From Methanobrevibacter sp. (lineage in GTDB: Archaea; Methanobacteriota; Methanobacteria; Methanobacteriales; Methanobacteriaceae), in contig JAILDN010000015.1 of assembly GCA_024689425.1 (NCBI GenBank), forward strand, positions 1 to 44,764: a stretch of DNA of 44,764 nucleotides. Reading direction: 5' to 3'. How positions within the stretch are numbered: the stretch's first letter is position 1; each line of letters starts with the position of its first letter. The notes beneath the pieces are model-generated. The model searched no databases. It was not told where the DNA came from and worked only from the letters and a program-made list of their open reading frames with translations. Made by a program: the position numbers and the translations under genes. Positions 27,390 to 35,209 of the stretch are shown here, piece after piece.

Positions 27390-27526
27390 CTAATATCAAG
27401 CAACAAATAATTAGTTAAAAACAAATAAACTTGAAGAACTAATTTTAAACTTGATATTAGTAATACTACTATCAAATAAACCTGAAAAAGAAGTATTACT
27501 TTTTTAATAATTGGAGGAAAAATAAA
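27390..27526 (+). promoter_or_regulatory. Structured leader of the cbiM operon
   Basis: A nested stem: CTAATATCAAG (27390-27400) pairs perfectly with CTTGATATTAG (27450-27460), and AATTAGTT (27409-27416) pairs with AACTAATT (27437-27444). The distal arm can instead fold within TTGATATTAGTA-A-TACTACTATCAA (27451-27475; one mismatch). An AGTATTACT followed by T6 sits at 27492-27506, then GGAGG at 27513-27517. It could be a switch in RNA or a DNA operator within the transcribed region. Confidence 0.5.
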
Positions 27527-28165
27527 ATGCATATACCTGACGGATTTATACCATTTTGGCAATGTGCGATATACTATGTAATTTTAATAATAGCATTGTA
27601 CTTTGCTAGCAAATGGGCTAGAGAAAACCTTGATGAAAAAAGAATTCCTCTCTTAGCAGTTCTTGCAGCAGGTATCTTTGCTATCATGTCCATGAATATG
27701 CCTATTCCATTCGGAACCAGTGGACACATGGTAGGTGGAGCACTAGTAGCAATACTATTCTGTGCACCTGAAGCTGCAGTACTTGTATTTACAGTCGTAT
27801 TGATTATTCAAGCATTAGTATTCGGTGACGGAGGAATTACCGCTCTTGGAGCTAATGTATTAAATATGGCAATAATTGGAGGATCTGTAGGATTATACAC
27901 CTTTAAAGGTTTAAAAGGAATTATTGGAATCTATGGTGCTGCTGGTGTTGGAGCATGGTTAGCAACAGTAGTTGCTGCTCTTGCATGTGCTATTGAAATG
28001 GCAATCGCTGGAACATTCCCATTGACTATTGGAGTTGCATCAATGGTATTATACCACTTCTTCATTGGTATAATTGAAGCTGTATTAACTGTTGTTGTTT
28101 TATTAGCATTGAATTCATTCAGACCAGATCTTTTACCATGGAATAAAACGGAAGGAGGACAATAA
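27527..28165 (+). CDS. cbiM: ECF-type nickel/cobalt transporter, substrate-specific membrane subunit
   Basis: CbiM/NikM proteins bind Ni2+ or Co2+ through their very N-terminus. The mature start [11 protein letters not shown] has the invariant His2, and [20 protein letters not shown] (about residues 60-80) carries further metal-binding His/Met. About seven membrane segments, 212 residues. It is the first gene of the cbiM-N-Q-O operon with GGAGG 10 bp upstream. The metal cannot be read from this subunit alone. The promoter boxes shared with hmd and the PDGLE motif of the next gene favour nickel. Confidence 0.93.
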   Translation: MHIPDGFIPFWQCAIYYVILIIALYFASKWARENLDEKRIPLLAVLAAGIFAIMSMNMPIPFGTSGHMVGGALVAILFCAPEAAVLVFTVVLIIQALVFGDGGITALGANVLNMAIIGGSVGLYTFKGLKGIIGIYGAAGVGAWLATVVAALACAIEMAIAGTFPLTIGVASMVLYHFFIGIIEAVLTVVVLLALNSFRPDLLPWNKTEGGQ

Positions 28166-28166
28166 A

Positions 28167-28454
28167 ATGGATAAAACTGATAAATATTTAATAATAGTTG
28201 CGGTTGTTATTTGTATCATCATTAGTTGTCTTTCACCATTTATTGCATCTGGTGATCCAGACGGATTAGAAAAATCAGCAGAAGATGCTAATGTTCCTGA
28301 AGAAATAGAAACCGCAGTTGTTGAATCACCATTCCCAGACTACACCTTTGAACCTCTCGGATCTATTGGAGAAGTGGGTGTTCTTATATTAGGTGCCTTG
28401 CTAACATTAATTTGTGGATATGGTGTTGCTCAAATCGTAAAAAGAAGAAGTTAA
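28167..28454 (+). CDS. cbiN: ECF transporter accessory subunit with PDGLE motif (CbiN/NikN-like)
   Basis: 95 residues with two membrane segments (about 7-27 and 70-90) around an outward loop. The loop begins SGDPDGLEKSAED, the PDGLE motif, which I associate more with NikN than with classical CbiN (EFGGAD-type). It is required with the M subunit for metal uptake in ECF nickel/cobalt systems. ATG follows GGAGG at 1 bp after the cbiM stop region. A hairpin overlaps its stop codon. Confidence 0.85.
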   Translation: MDKTDKYLIIVAVVICIIISCLSPFIASGDPDGLEKSAEDANVPEEIETAVVESPFPDYTFEPLGSIGEVGVLILGALLTLICGYGVAQIVKRRS

Positions 28455-28488
28455 TTTTAACTTCTATCTTTTTATACTTTTTTTTACA
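28446..28488 (+). terminator. Hairpin and T-runs between cbiN and cbiQ
   Basis: AGAAGTTAA-TT-TTAACTTCT (28446-28465) is a perfect inverted repeat overlapping the cbiN stop, followed by CTTTTTAT and a T8 run. Likely a partial terminator or 3' stabiliser separating cbiMN from cbiQO; cbiQ starts only 78 bp after cbiN. Confidence 0.65.
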
Positions 28489-28532
28489 GAATAATTATTA
28501 GTTAAATTAATAAACATTTATAGAGATATATT

Positions 28533-29363
28533 ATGCCAGATATAACGAAAGCTTTGAATTTAGATGAACTAGCTTCAAAAGATAGTCCTATTCATAATTT
28601 AGACGGACGTGTTAAGTTAATATCTGTTTTACTAGTCATTGTTATATCTGCTTTTTCAAATAATCTATTTATTCCAATTATTTTAGAAATATTTTTATTA
28701 ATTGTTATATTCATAGCAAAATTATCATATATTGATTCATTTAAAAGAATTGCCATGTTACTCCCATTTGGTGGAGCAATCATAATTTTTCAACCGTTTA
28801 TTCATCCGGGAAATATTTTATGGTCATATTCCTGGTTAACAGTTACAGATGTTGGTCTTAATTGGGCAATCTTATTATTAGTTAGAATTATAGTTTCTCT
28901 AACAGCAATAGTTATTTTATCTTCAACAAGTCCAATGCAACAAATTGTTACTTCTTTAAGAAGATTAAAAATGCCAAAAGACCTTGCTATGATATTAAGT
29001 ATCATGGTTAGATTCTTATTCGTATTTATCGACGAACTTGCGGCCATTAGGAGATCTCAAAAGTCAAGAAATTTCCATATACACTCAAAGTTAACTCCAT
29101 ATAAATGGAGAGTTAAGCAAGTCGGTTATACCGTCGCTATGATGTTTGTTAAATCATATGAACAAGGAGAAAGAGTCTATAAAAGTATGATTAGTAGAGG
29201 TTTTTCAGATAAATCTGACCTTTATAACGAAAAAAGTTCACTTGAAAAATCAGATTACATATATATTTTCATAATCCTTATCATAATAATAACCGCAGAG
29301 ATTATAATCTTTAAATATTCAAATCAATTAGGATACCTTGGAATGAACTTATCTATAAATTAA
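28533..29363 (+). CDS. cbiQ: ECF transporter transmembrane (T) subunit
   Basis: 276 residues, about five to six membrane segments, with coupling motifs near residues 170-190 (ELAAIRRSQKSRN and the later EQGERVYKSMISRGF) that match the conserved Ala-Arg-Gly helices contacting the ATPase. The N-terminus DSPIHNLDGRVKLISVLLVIVISAF is typical of CbiQ. ATG at 28533 lacks a strong ribosome site but lies within a TATA-like AT stretch. It works with the M/N and O subunits. Confidence 0.9.
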   Translation: MPDITKALNLDELASKDSPIHNLDGRVKLISVLLVIVISAFSNNLFIPIILEIFLLIVIFIAKLSYIDSFKRIAMLLPFGGAIIIFQPFIHPGNILWSYSWLTVTDVGLNWAILLLVRIIVSLTAIVILSSTSPMQQIVTSLRRLKMPKDLAMILSIMVRFLFVFIDELAAIRRSQKSRNFHIHSKLTPYKWRVKQVGYTVAMMFVKSYEQGERVYKSMISRGFSDKSDLYNEKSSLEKSDYIYIFIILIIIITAEIIIFKYSNQLGYLGMNLSIN

Positions 29364-29379
29364 TGGGGCTTGAATTAAA

Positions 29380-30222
29380 ATGAGTAAAATACATTTTTCA
29401 ACAAAAAACTTAAGTTACACATATCCGGACGGAACTCATGCTTTAAGAAATGTTAACATGGACATAGAGAAAGGTCTAAAAGTTGCAATAATGGGACCTA
29501 ATGGTGCTGGAAAATCCACATTATTCTCACATTTCAATGGATTAACAGAACCTACCTCAGGACACCTGGAGCTTGAAGGAGAACGGATGCAATACGATAA
29601 AAAATCACTTTTAGAAATTAGACAAAGAGTAGGAATCGTATTCCAAGATCCAAATGACCAGTTATTTGCACCGACTGTAAAGGAAGATGTTGCTTTTGGC
29701 CCGATGAATCTGGGTTTAGGCTATGAAGAAGTGGAAAAACGAGTTGACGAAGCTTTAGAAATGGTAGAAATGAAAGAATTTAAAGACAAAACACCACATC
29801 ATTTAAGTGGAGGTCAGCAAAAAAGAGTGGCTATTGCAGGTATAATTGCAATGAGGCCTGAAATAATGATACTTGATGAACCGACAGCAGGTCTTGACCC
29901 TCAAGGTGTTGATAAAGTATTAGAAATCTTAAATAAATTAAACGAAGAAGGAATGACCATTGTAATATCTTCACATGATATAGAGATGGTAAATTCTTTT
30001 GCAGATAAAATCTTTGTTTTATATAAAGGTCAAATTATTGATAGTGGAGATAAACACGATATCTTTTCAAATAAAGAATTACTAAAAAAAGCCCACTTAA
30101 AAGCGCCGATAACGACTGAAATATTATATTCCCTAAAGGAAAAAGGTTACGGTGTCGATACCACTAAAATAACATTGAATGAAATTATTGATGAAATAGA
30201 AAATATGAAAAAAGAAAATTAA
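29380..30222 (+). CDS. cbiO: ECF transporter ATP-binding subunit
   Basis: An ABC ATPase: Walker A GPNGAGKST at 39-47, Q-loop FQDPNDQLFAPTV, signature LSGGQQKR near 142-149, Walker B IMILDEPTAGLDP and a switch His in ISSHDIEMV. 280 residues. The C-terminal ITLNEIIDEIENM is a common tail. GGGG at 29364-29367 precedes the ATG. Its TAA overlaps the stop codon of the convergent zinc-ribbon gene within TTAA (30219-30222). Confidence 0.95.
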   Translation: MSKIHFSTKNLSYTYPDGTHALRNVNMDIEKGLKVAIMGPNGAGKSTLFSHFNGLTEPTSGHLELEGERMQYDKKSLLEIRQRVGIVFQDPNDQLFAPTVKEDVAFGPMNLGLGYEEVEKRVDEALEMVEMKEFKDKTPHHLSGGQQKRVAIAGIIAMRPEIMILDEPTAGLDPQGVDKVLEILNKLNEEGMTIVISSHDIEMVNSFADKIFVLYKGQIIDSGDKHDIFSNKELLKKAHLKAPITTEILYSLKEKGYGVDTTKITLNEIIDEIENMKKEN

Positions 30223-30422
30223 TTTGTAGATTTTTTTCTATTTCTAAGTTTTTCTTTAAGTTTATTGATGAATTCAAATTCTTCATCCAGTTCTGGATGA
30301 TTACCGAAGCCACATCTAGGACAATGCACTTGATTGCAATTACTATGTTTTCCACAAGCAACGCAACCGCGGTTTTCCAACTTATTTTCATCAAACTCAA
30401 AACCGCACATACGACATTTCAT
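30219..30422 (-). CDS. Small protein with four Cys pairs (zinc ribbon-like)
   Basis: 67 residues. MKCRMCGFEFDE begins a CxxC; GCVACGKHSNCNQVHCPRCGFGNHP follows, then a charged helix FEFINKLKEKLRNRKK. The Cys-rich pattern binds Zn or Fe. GGTGTT is upstream of the ATG. It lies between the Ni/Co transporter (convergent) and feoA (same strand), so a role in metal handling is suggested by position only. Its stop shares TTAA with that of cbiO. Confidence 0.75.
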   Translation of the reverse strand: MKCRMCGFEFDENKLENRGCVACGKHSNCNQVHCPRCGFGNHPELDEEFEFINKLKEKLRNRKKSTN

Positions 30423-30473
30423 AATAACACCTTAAAAAAATTAGTTTAAAAAAAAATAAATTAAATATTGAAG

Positions 30474-30701
30474 CTATTCTACTTCAATATTTCTTGCTTC
30501 ATCTTTGCGAAGACAAACATCGTATCCTTTGATGCTCATTTCGATAGGATCCCCTAAAGTAGCTACTTTTTTAATGTGAATTTCAGCTCCTTTAACAAAA
30601 CCCATACCCAATAAGTGTCTTCTTAAGCCTAAATCGCCTGTGCTGTGGTATTTAACCAAAGTTACTCTTTCACCAGGTTTTACATCACTTAAGGTTTTCA
30701 T
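30474..30701 (-). CDS. feoA: Ferrous iron transport protein A
   Basis: 75 residues with an SH3-like fold: MKTLSDVKPGERVTLVKY, LGLRRHLLGMGFVKGAEIHIKK, and DPIEMSIKGYDVCLRKDEARNIEVE are classic FeoA. FeoA assists FeoB at the membrane. ATG at 30701 was chosen with GGTGAT upstream; an in-frame ATG at 30740 would add MPKNYFFNNFGDI without a ribosome site. It lies downstream of feoB but has its own promoter with metal boxes. Confidence 0.93.
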   Translation of the reverse strand: MKTLSDVKPGERVTLVKYHSTGDLGLRRHLLGMGFVKGAEIHIKKVATLGDPIEMSIKGYDVCLRKDEARNIEVE

Positions 30702-30727
30702 AATATCACCAAAATTGTTAAAAAAAT

Positions 30728-30763
30728 AATTTTTAGGCACACTAAAAATTTTATAGTAATACT
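30728..30763. promoter_or_regulatory. Iron-type and AGTA-type boxes at the feoA promoter
   Basis: AATTTTTAG-GCACA-CTAAAAATT (30728-30750) is a perfect inverted repeat, a variant of the feoB boxes. AGTAATACT (30755-30763) lies next to it. On the minus strand a TATA-like AAATATTTATATATT (30776-30790) lies just upstream, so both boxes cover the expected transcription start. Confidence 0.6.
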
Positions 30764-30829
30764 TTGTAAAAAGGAATATATAAATATTTAGTTATGACTA
30801 AAAATTAAAAAAATAATAATTAGAAAAAT

Positions 30830-30883
30830 CTAATCATCATCTTTTGGAAGTTTTACTCCTCTAATTCCGCTTCTACTGAGCAT
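30830..30883 (-). CDS. Putative 17-residue peptide after feoB
   Basis: Begins MLSRSGIRGVKLPKDDD and then stops (TAG). GGTGAT, which also spans the feoB stop codon, precedes the ATG at 30883 by a proper spacing. It may be a real small protein or translation leader. No family is recognised. The basic head and acidic tail are not obviously membrane-active. Ribosome-site quality is the main support. Confidence 0.4.
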   Translation of the reverse strand: MLSRSGIRGVKLPKDDD

Positions 30884-30891
30884 TTTATCAC

Positions 30892-32883
30892 CTATCCAAA
30901 TCCTGCAAGCAAACCAACATTAAATATTAAACATGCCACAATATATGCAGTTGATAGGGTTATTGCACACATAATTAATGGCCATTTCCAACTATTAGTT
31001 TCTTGCTTAATTGCACCAATAGCTGCAAAACATGGAGTGTATAGCAATGTAAATACCATGAATGCAAATGCAGATAATGGTGTGAATATACTATTAATTA
31101 ATGTTTCTCCACCAAGGGTACCAAATGTAGCTACTACAACTTCTTTAGCACCTAAACCAGAAATAACTGCAACTGTTGACTGCCAATTTCCAAAACCTAA
31201 AGGTGAAAATATTGGTGCAAGATTTGTACCGATAATTCCTAAAAGACTCATTTGAGGCTCTGCTCCTCCAAATGGGAATACATTTTCTAAAATCCATAAA
31301 ATTATAGACAATGCGAGAATAATGGTTCCTGCTTTTTTTAAGAAACCTTTTACTTTTTCCCAAGTATGCAACAATACACCTTTAACAGAAGGTATTTTAT
31401 AGGTTGGAAGTTCCATTACAAATGGAGCAGACATGCCTTTAAACATTGTTCTTTTGAGTATGGCTGCAACAATCAATGCAACAATAATACCTATGACATA
31501 CATAAGCAATAAGATATTTCCACCACTTGCTGCAAAGAATACTCCCGCAAAAAGAACGTAAATTGGTAATCTTGCAGTACAAGACATGAATGGAACAAGC
31601 ATCATAGCAAGTAAACGATCAGATTCATTTTCCATTGTTCTGGTTGCCATTATCGCAGGCACACCACAACCAAAACCCAAAATCATAGGAATGAAAGCTT
31701 TACCATGAAGACCAACTAATTTATGCATTAGCCAGTCTAGAGTAAATGCTGCCCTTGCTAAATATCCACAATCTTCCAATACACTTAAGAATAAAAACAT
31801 TAGAATAATAATTGGTAAAAATTCAAGAACTCCACCAACACCGCCAATGATACCATCACAAATAAATGATGATAACATTTCATTTGGAATATATGCGGCA
31901 GCAACTTCCATTAGCCACTCGAAGAATCCTCCAACCATTTCCTGGAAAGGAGCTCCAATTATAAATGTTAATTGAAACATCGCCCACATTATAAAAAGAA
32001 ATATAAATGGGGCCAAAAGTCTATTAGTTACAAATTTATCAATTTTATCAGTTGTTGTTTCTTTTTCTACAGCAGGCCTTTTAACGGCTTCAGCCATTAA
32101 TCCATCGATAAATGCATATCTTGCATTAGCAATTACTTCATCAGCACTTTCATCAAAAATATCGATTAAATGTTTACTTACTTTATCAACTTCCATCATA
32201 ATTTTTGAGCTCAAAGAAGATTTTTGAACTTTTTGAATTACAATAGAATCTTTTTCTAACAACTTAATTGCAGTCCATATAGATGGAACATCTAATAACT
32301 CCTTATCTTGTTCAATGAGTACTTGAAGATCACCCAAATGCTCTTTCAATTCATTACCATAAGATAACTTTTGACTAGAATCAATAGGTTTCGCCGATGC
32401 CTTTTCAGCAGCGACCAATAACTCTTCAAATCCATCCTTAGATTTTGCATTAATTTCTATTACTGGAAAACCTAAAAGTTCACTCATTAAATCAATGTCA
32501 ATGATATGTTCTTTTTTCTTAGCAAAATCATTCATATTAAGTGCCATTACTAAATTGGCACCCAACTCCATCATTTGAACTGTTAAATATAAATTACGTT
32601 CTAGATTAGCTGCATCAACTACATTTATAATAACATCCGAGTCGTCATCTACAATGAAATCTCTAGAAACGATTTCTTCCATAGAATGGGCACTTAATGC
32701 ATAATTACCTGGCAGATCAACAATATCATAGTCATAATCACCATGCTTAAAACGACCTTCTGCTCTTTCAACAGTTTTTCCAGGCCAATTTCCTACATGT
32801 TGACGCATACCAGTTAATTGATTAAAGACTGTAGTTTTACCCACATTTGGGTTTCCAGCCAATCCAACAATTACTTCTTTCAT
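30892..32883 (-). CDS. feoB: Ferrous iron transporter B
   Basis: 663 residues. The N-terminal GTPase has G1 GNPNVGKT (10-17), G3 DLPGNY (56-61) and G4 NMND (116-119). A helical linker is followed by the permease domain, with [43 protein letters not shown] and [18 protein letters not shown], the last carrying the conserved Cys. Length is usual. Start ATG at 32883 with GGTAA upstream. The promoter lies far upstream near 33050 with iron-type boxes on both sides. Imports Fe2+, the metal needed for Hmd and Fe-S proteins. Confidence 0.96.
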   Translation of the reverse strand: MKEVIVGLAGNPNVGKTTVFNQLTGMRQHVGNWPGKTVERAEGRFKHGDYDYDIVDLPGNYALSAHSMEEIVSRDFIVDDDSDVIINVVDAANLERNLYLTVQMMELGANLVMALNMNDFAKKKEHIIDIDLMSELLGFPVIEINAKSKDGFEELLVAAEKASAKPIDSSQKLSYGNELKEHLGDLQVLIEQDKELLDVPSIWTAIKLLEKDSIVIQKVQKSSLSSKIMMEVDKVSKHLIDIFDESADEVIANARYAFIDGLMAEAVKRPAVEKETTTDKIDKFVTNRLLAPFIFLFIMWAMFQLTFIIGAPFQEMVGGFFEWLMEVAAAYIPNEMLSSFICDGIIGGVGGVLEFLPIIILMFLFLSVLEDCGYLARAAFTLDWLMHKLVGLHGKAFIPMILGFGCGVPAIMATRTMENESDRLLAMMLVPFMSCTARLPIYVLFAGVFFAASGGNILLLMYVIGIIVALIVAAILKRTMFKGMSAPFVMELPTYKIPSVKGVLLHTWEKVKGFLKKAGTIILALSIILWILENVFPFGGAEPQMSLLGIIGTNLAPIFSPLGFGNWQSTVAVISGLGAKEVVVATFGTLGGETLINSIFTPLSAFAFMVFTLLYTPCFAAIGAIKQETNSWKWPLIMCAITLSTAYIVACLIFNVGLLAGFG

Positions 32884-33009
32884 TTACCATTCTCCCGTTT
32901 TTATTTAGACTATAGGAAAATTTATTTAATTTTAATAAAAAAATAAAAAATTCCCACAATTTAAAAATCATTTTAGTTTAAGTTTCAACTTACTTGCTGA
33001 CCAAAAAAA

Positions 33010-33165
33010 TTAGGTCAACCTAAAGTTATACTAAAATTTAATTTTTATTCTATATAAATGTTTAGGCACACCAAACTTTTTATTTAGGTTAACCTAAAAA
33101 AATACAAAACTTTATATATTCAAAAGAGCAATTTAAAAATAGTGATAGAAATTAGGTTTACCTAA
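33010..33165. promoter_or_regulatory. Four DtxR/IdeR-like boxes between feoB and a divergent unit
   Basis: TTAGG-TCAA-CCTAA (33010-33023), TTTAGG-CACA-CCAAA (33061-33075), perfect palindrome TTTAGGTTAACCTAAA (33083-33098), and TTAGG-TTTA-CCTAA (33152-33165). A leftward TATA-like TTTATATAGAA (about 33050-33059, minus strand) is flanked by the first two; a rightward TTTATATATT (33111-33120) is flanked by the last two. The consensus is that of DtxR-family iron repressors. Confidence 0.75.
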
Positions 33166-33187
33166 AAATCTGAATTGATATTACTAA

Positions 33188-33302
33188 AGTGTTGTGGTAA
33201 ATACTACACACTGATATATTAAATTAGTTTACTCTCTTGCTAATTTAATAAAAAACATATAACTACTCTCAGAAATTAAATATGGATACCATATTTAATT
33301 TC
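33188..33302 (+). ncRNA. Structured rightward leader or small RNA opposite feoB
   Basis: Three hairpins in a row: 33188-33212 (AGTGT/ACACT plus GTGGT/ACTAC with a bulge), 33218-33249 (ATTAAATTAG/CTAATTTAAT, perfect), and 33272-33302 (14-bp perfect arms, 3-nt loop ATA). A predicted start near 33145 would place them in one transcript that continues into the Cys-rich microprotein after GGTGAT at 33324. Confidence 0.45.
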
Positions 33303-33332
33303 ATATACCTTTTTAATCAAAATGGTGATAGA

Positions 33333-33437
33333 ATGTCTAAATCGTCAAAATGTTGTTCAAAAGAACAAGAACCCAATAAGGTTAAAAGAATTTTAAAAAA
33401 AATTTGGACTTTTTTCTTCGGATGTAATTGTAGCTGA
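33333..33437 (+). CDS. 34-residue Cys-rich microprotein, divergent from feoB
   Basis: Sequence plan: MSKSSKCCSKEQEP, a basic helix (NKVKRILKKIWTFFFG), and an end CNCS. A good GGTGATAG precedes the ATG. Two cysteines near the start and two at the end could bind metal; the middle is amphipathic and basic. The promoter region upstream holds iron-type boxes. A hairpin GGATGTA/TACATCC overlaps the stop. I do not recognise a family; a membrane- or metal-associated small protein is likely. Confidence 0.55.
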   Translation: MSKSSKCCSKEQEPNKVKRILKKIWTFFFGCNCS

Positions 33438-33554
33438 ACTACATCCAATATATTTATTATAAACTACTCCCAATATCCCCTATTTTTCAATAATTGTTAA
33501 ATATTAATAAATAGAAATTAATAAATAATTATTAGAAAACTGTAGGTAATCTAA

Positions 33555-34271
33555 ATGAATCGGAGAAAAAAACTAACTATAGCAATATTGGTTGTTATCC
33601 TTATAGGTATTTTAATTATTATTGCAGGTGCTCTCTTTTTAAATGTGAATGGGGATTTAAACTCCGGATCTCGCGTTATTCTAGTTTGTGCAATCGATGA
33701 AAGTGAGCCAAGACCTGGAATGGGCGCATGTGACATGGCATTTCTCATATATCTAAACAATGGTAAAATTGTAAAATATACTGCAGTTTACCCACATGGA
33801 ATGACTCACCCTAATGCATCGGAGCCCGCTGAAGCTCAAGCACAAGGAGCAGGATCGAAATTATTACTTCACGATGCTTTCTGGAATGCTGATCCTGTAA
33901 AATCAATGAAATTAGCAAAAGAAATTGTTGAATATCAAACAAATACTAAAATTGATGCAGTTATAGCAATTAACACTAAAGGATTAGATGCAATTTTAGA
34001 AGCCGCTTCACCATTAGAAATTAATGGAACAAAAATTAATGCAAGTGGTATTGACTTTATTCGTGAAGAACAATCTAGTAATGGACAATCACGGGGAGAT
34101 GCAGTATTAAATATTGTTAAAGCCGTCGCAAAATCAGCAACCGACTCAGATAAAAGAAGCAAAATGATTAATGCTGCTCTTAATCAATACTCCAAAGGAA
34201 ATATAGTAATGGAACCACAAGGTTCATTTATTGGATTGTTAACCACCAAAGGAATCGAAAATATACTGTGA
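33555..34271 (+). CDS. DUF4012-like membrane-anchored protein
   Basis: 238 residues with one N-terminal membrane segment (about residues 6-28), then an extracellular domain. VILVCAIDESEPRPGMGACDMAFLIYLNNGKIVKYTAVYP and DAVIAINTKGLDAILEAASPLEINGTKI resemble the DUF4012 family and, more distantly, LytR-CpsA-Psr proteins that attach glycans to cell-wall polymers. In this organism it could act on surface polymers. Only the fold-level likeness is seen; catalytic residues are not confirmed. Confidence 0.6.
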   Translation: MNRRKKLTIAILVVILIGILIIIAGALFLNVNGDLNSGSRVILVCAIDESEPRPGMGACDMAFLIYLNNGKIVKYTAVYPHGMTHPNASEPAEAQAQGAGSKLLLHDAFWNADPVKSMKLAKEIVEYQTNTKIDAVIAINTKGLDAILEAASPLEINGTKINASGIDFIREEQSSNGQSRGDAVLNIVKAVAKSATDSDKRSKMINAALNQYSKGNIVMEPQGSFIGLLTTKGIENIL

Positions 34272-34306
34272 CGATTTTGAAACCTAATTTAATAGTTATT
34301 AAACTA

Positions 34307-35209
34307 TTAAATTTTAGGTTCTAATTTTTTTATGAAAAGACCCATAACAACTACCACCATAGGAAATAGGCCTACATACAACATCATTATCAAACTTGAA
34401 GATATAATATCTCCTAAGACCGTTGAAGCAGCCATTAACATTATAAGCAATATTACAGGCGCCAAAATAGCTACAAATGTATAAATTAAAATGAATCCAT
34501 TTAATCTCTGTGAGTAATCTTTCAATTTAACATGCATATCAAATGAAATATCATCGGCAATAACCTCTAAACTATGGGCTAAATTTCCTCCAACACGCAA
34601 AGTTCCAACAATTTGTTGAACACACCTTGAAAGACCATCTGAATTTACACGTCGAGCCATTTCCAAAAGAGAATTTTCAGTTGATTGACCGTATCGAACT
34701 TCTTCTAAAACTCTTGTCAATTCATTTGAAAACGAACCATAATCCTCATTTGCAACTGTAGCCAATGTATCATGCAATCCTTTACCTGATTTCAATTCAA
34801 TACCCATATGTCTTAATGCATAAGGTAATTCTAAATTTAAATCATCATATTTCCTCTGTTGAATGATTTGAGGGTAAAATAACATGAAAATATATGTCAT
34901 CACAACCAAACAACAATAAATCCCCGCAAGTTCAATACCCAACACCACAATTGAAATTATGCCAATTACGATTAGAATTAAAATGACACTCTTTGATAAA
35001 AAATAATCAATAAAATACTCCCTTAATTTGTTTATTAGATTATCATCTTCAATTTTAAATTTTTCAAGATTGAATCTCTTGAAATCAACTTCTTTTTTCT
35101 TAGATAGATTGAATTTAGGAATTTTAATGTTAATTATAGAATAATAGATTATAAAAGCAACATTTCCAATGCCTACAAAAAATTTATCAAACATTAAACC
35201 ACTATCCAT
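34307..35209 (-). CDS. TadC/GspF-like secretion membrane protein
   Basis: 300 residues with the type II secretion F domain: membrane segments near residues 75-115 and in the last 80 residues ([18 protein letters not shown]), around a cytoplasmic helical region [27 protein letters not shown] and [30 protein letters not shown]. It pairs with the ATPase encoded just upstream (8-bp overlap). In methanogens such pairs assemble pilus-like filaments from class III prepilins; no pilin is seen nearby. Confidence 0.85.
   Translation of the reverse strand: MDSGLMFDKFFVGIGNVAFIIYYSIINIKIPKFNLSKKKEVDFKRFNLEKFKIEDDNLINKLREYFIDYFLSKSVILILIVIGIISIVVLGIELAGIYCCLVVMTYIFMLFYPQIIQQRKYDDLNLELPYALRHMGIELKSGKGLHDTLATVANEDYGSFSNELTRVLEEVRYGQSTENSLLEMARRVNSDGLSRCVQQIVGTLRVGGNLAHSLEVIADDISFDMHVKLKDYSQRLNGFILIYTFVAILAPVILLIMLMAASTVLGDIISSSLIMMLYVGLFPMVVVVMGLFIKKLEPKI

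Noticed and set aside
27376-27394. ATTAGG-N7-CCTAAT inverted repeat near the cbiM start site as an iron box
   Set aside because: The arms match the feo boxes but the spacer is 7 nt instead of 4, and it overlaps the leader stem at 27390, so it is not counted in the iron-box set.
27390-27526. Known cobalamin or NiCo riboswitch in the cbiM leader
   Set aside because: None of the conserved cores of these bacterial riboswitches could be recognised; the region is AT-rich with only simple stems, so no known class is called.
33555-34271. Calling the DUF4012-like gene a true LytR-CpsA-Psr ligase
   Set aside because: The likeness is limited to short segments; the conserved Arg/Asp set of LCP phosphotransferases could not be located with confidence.
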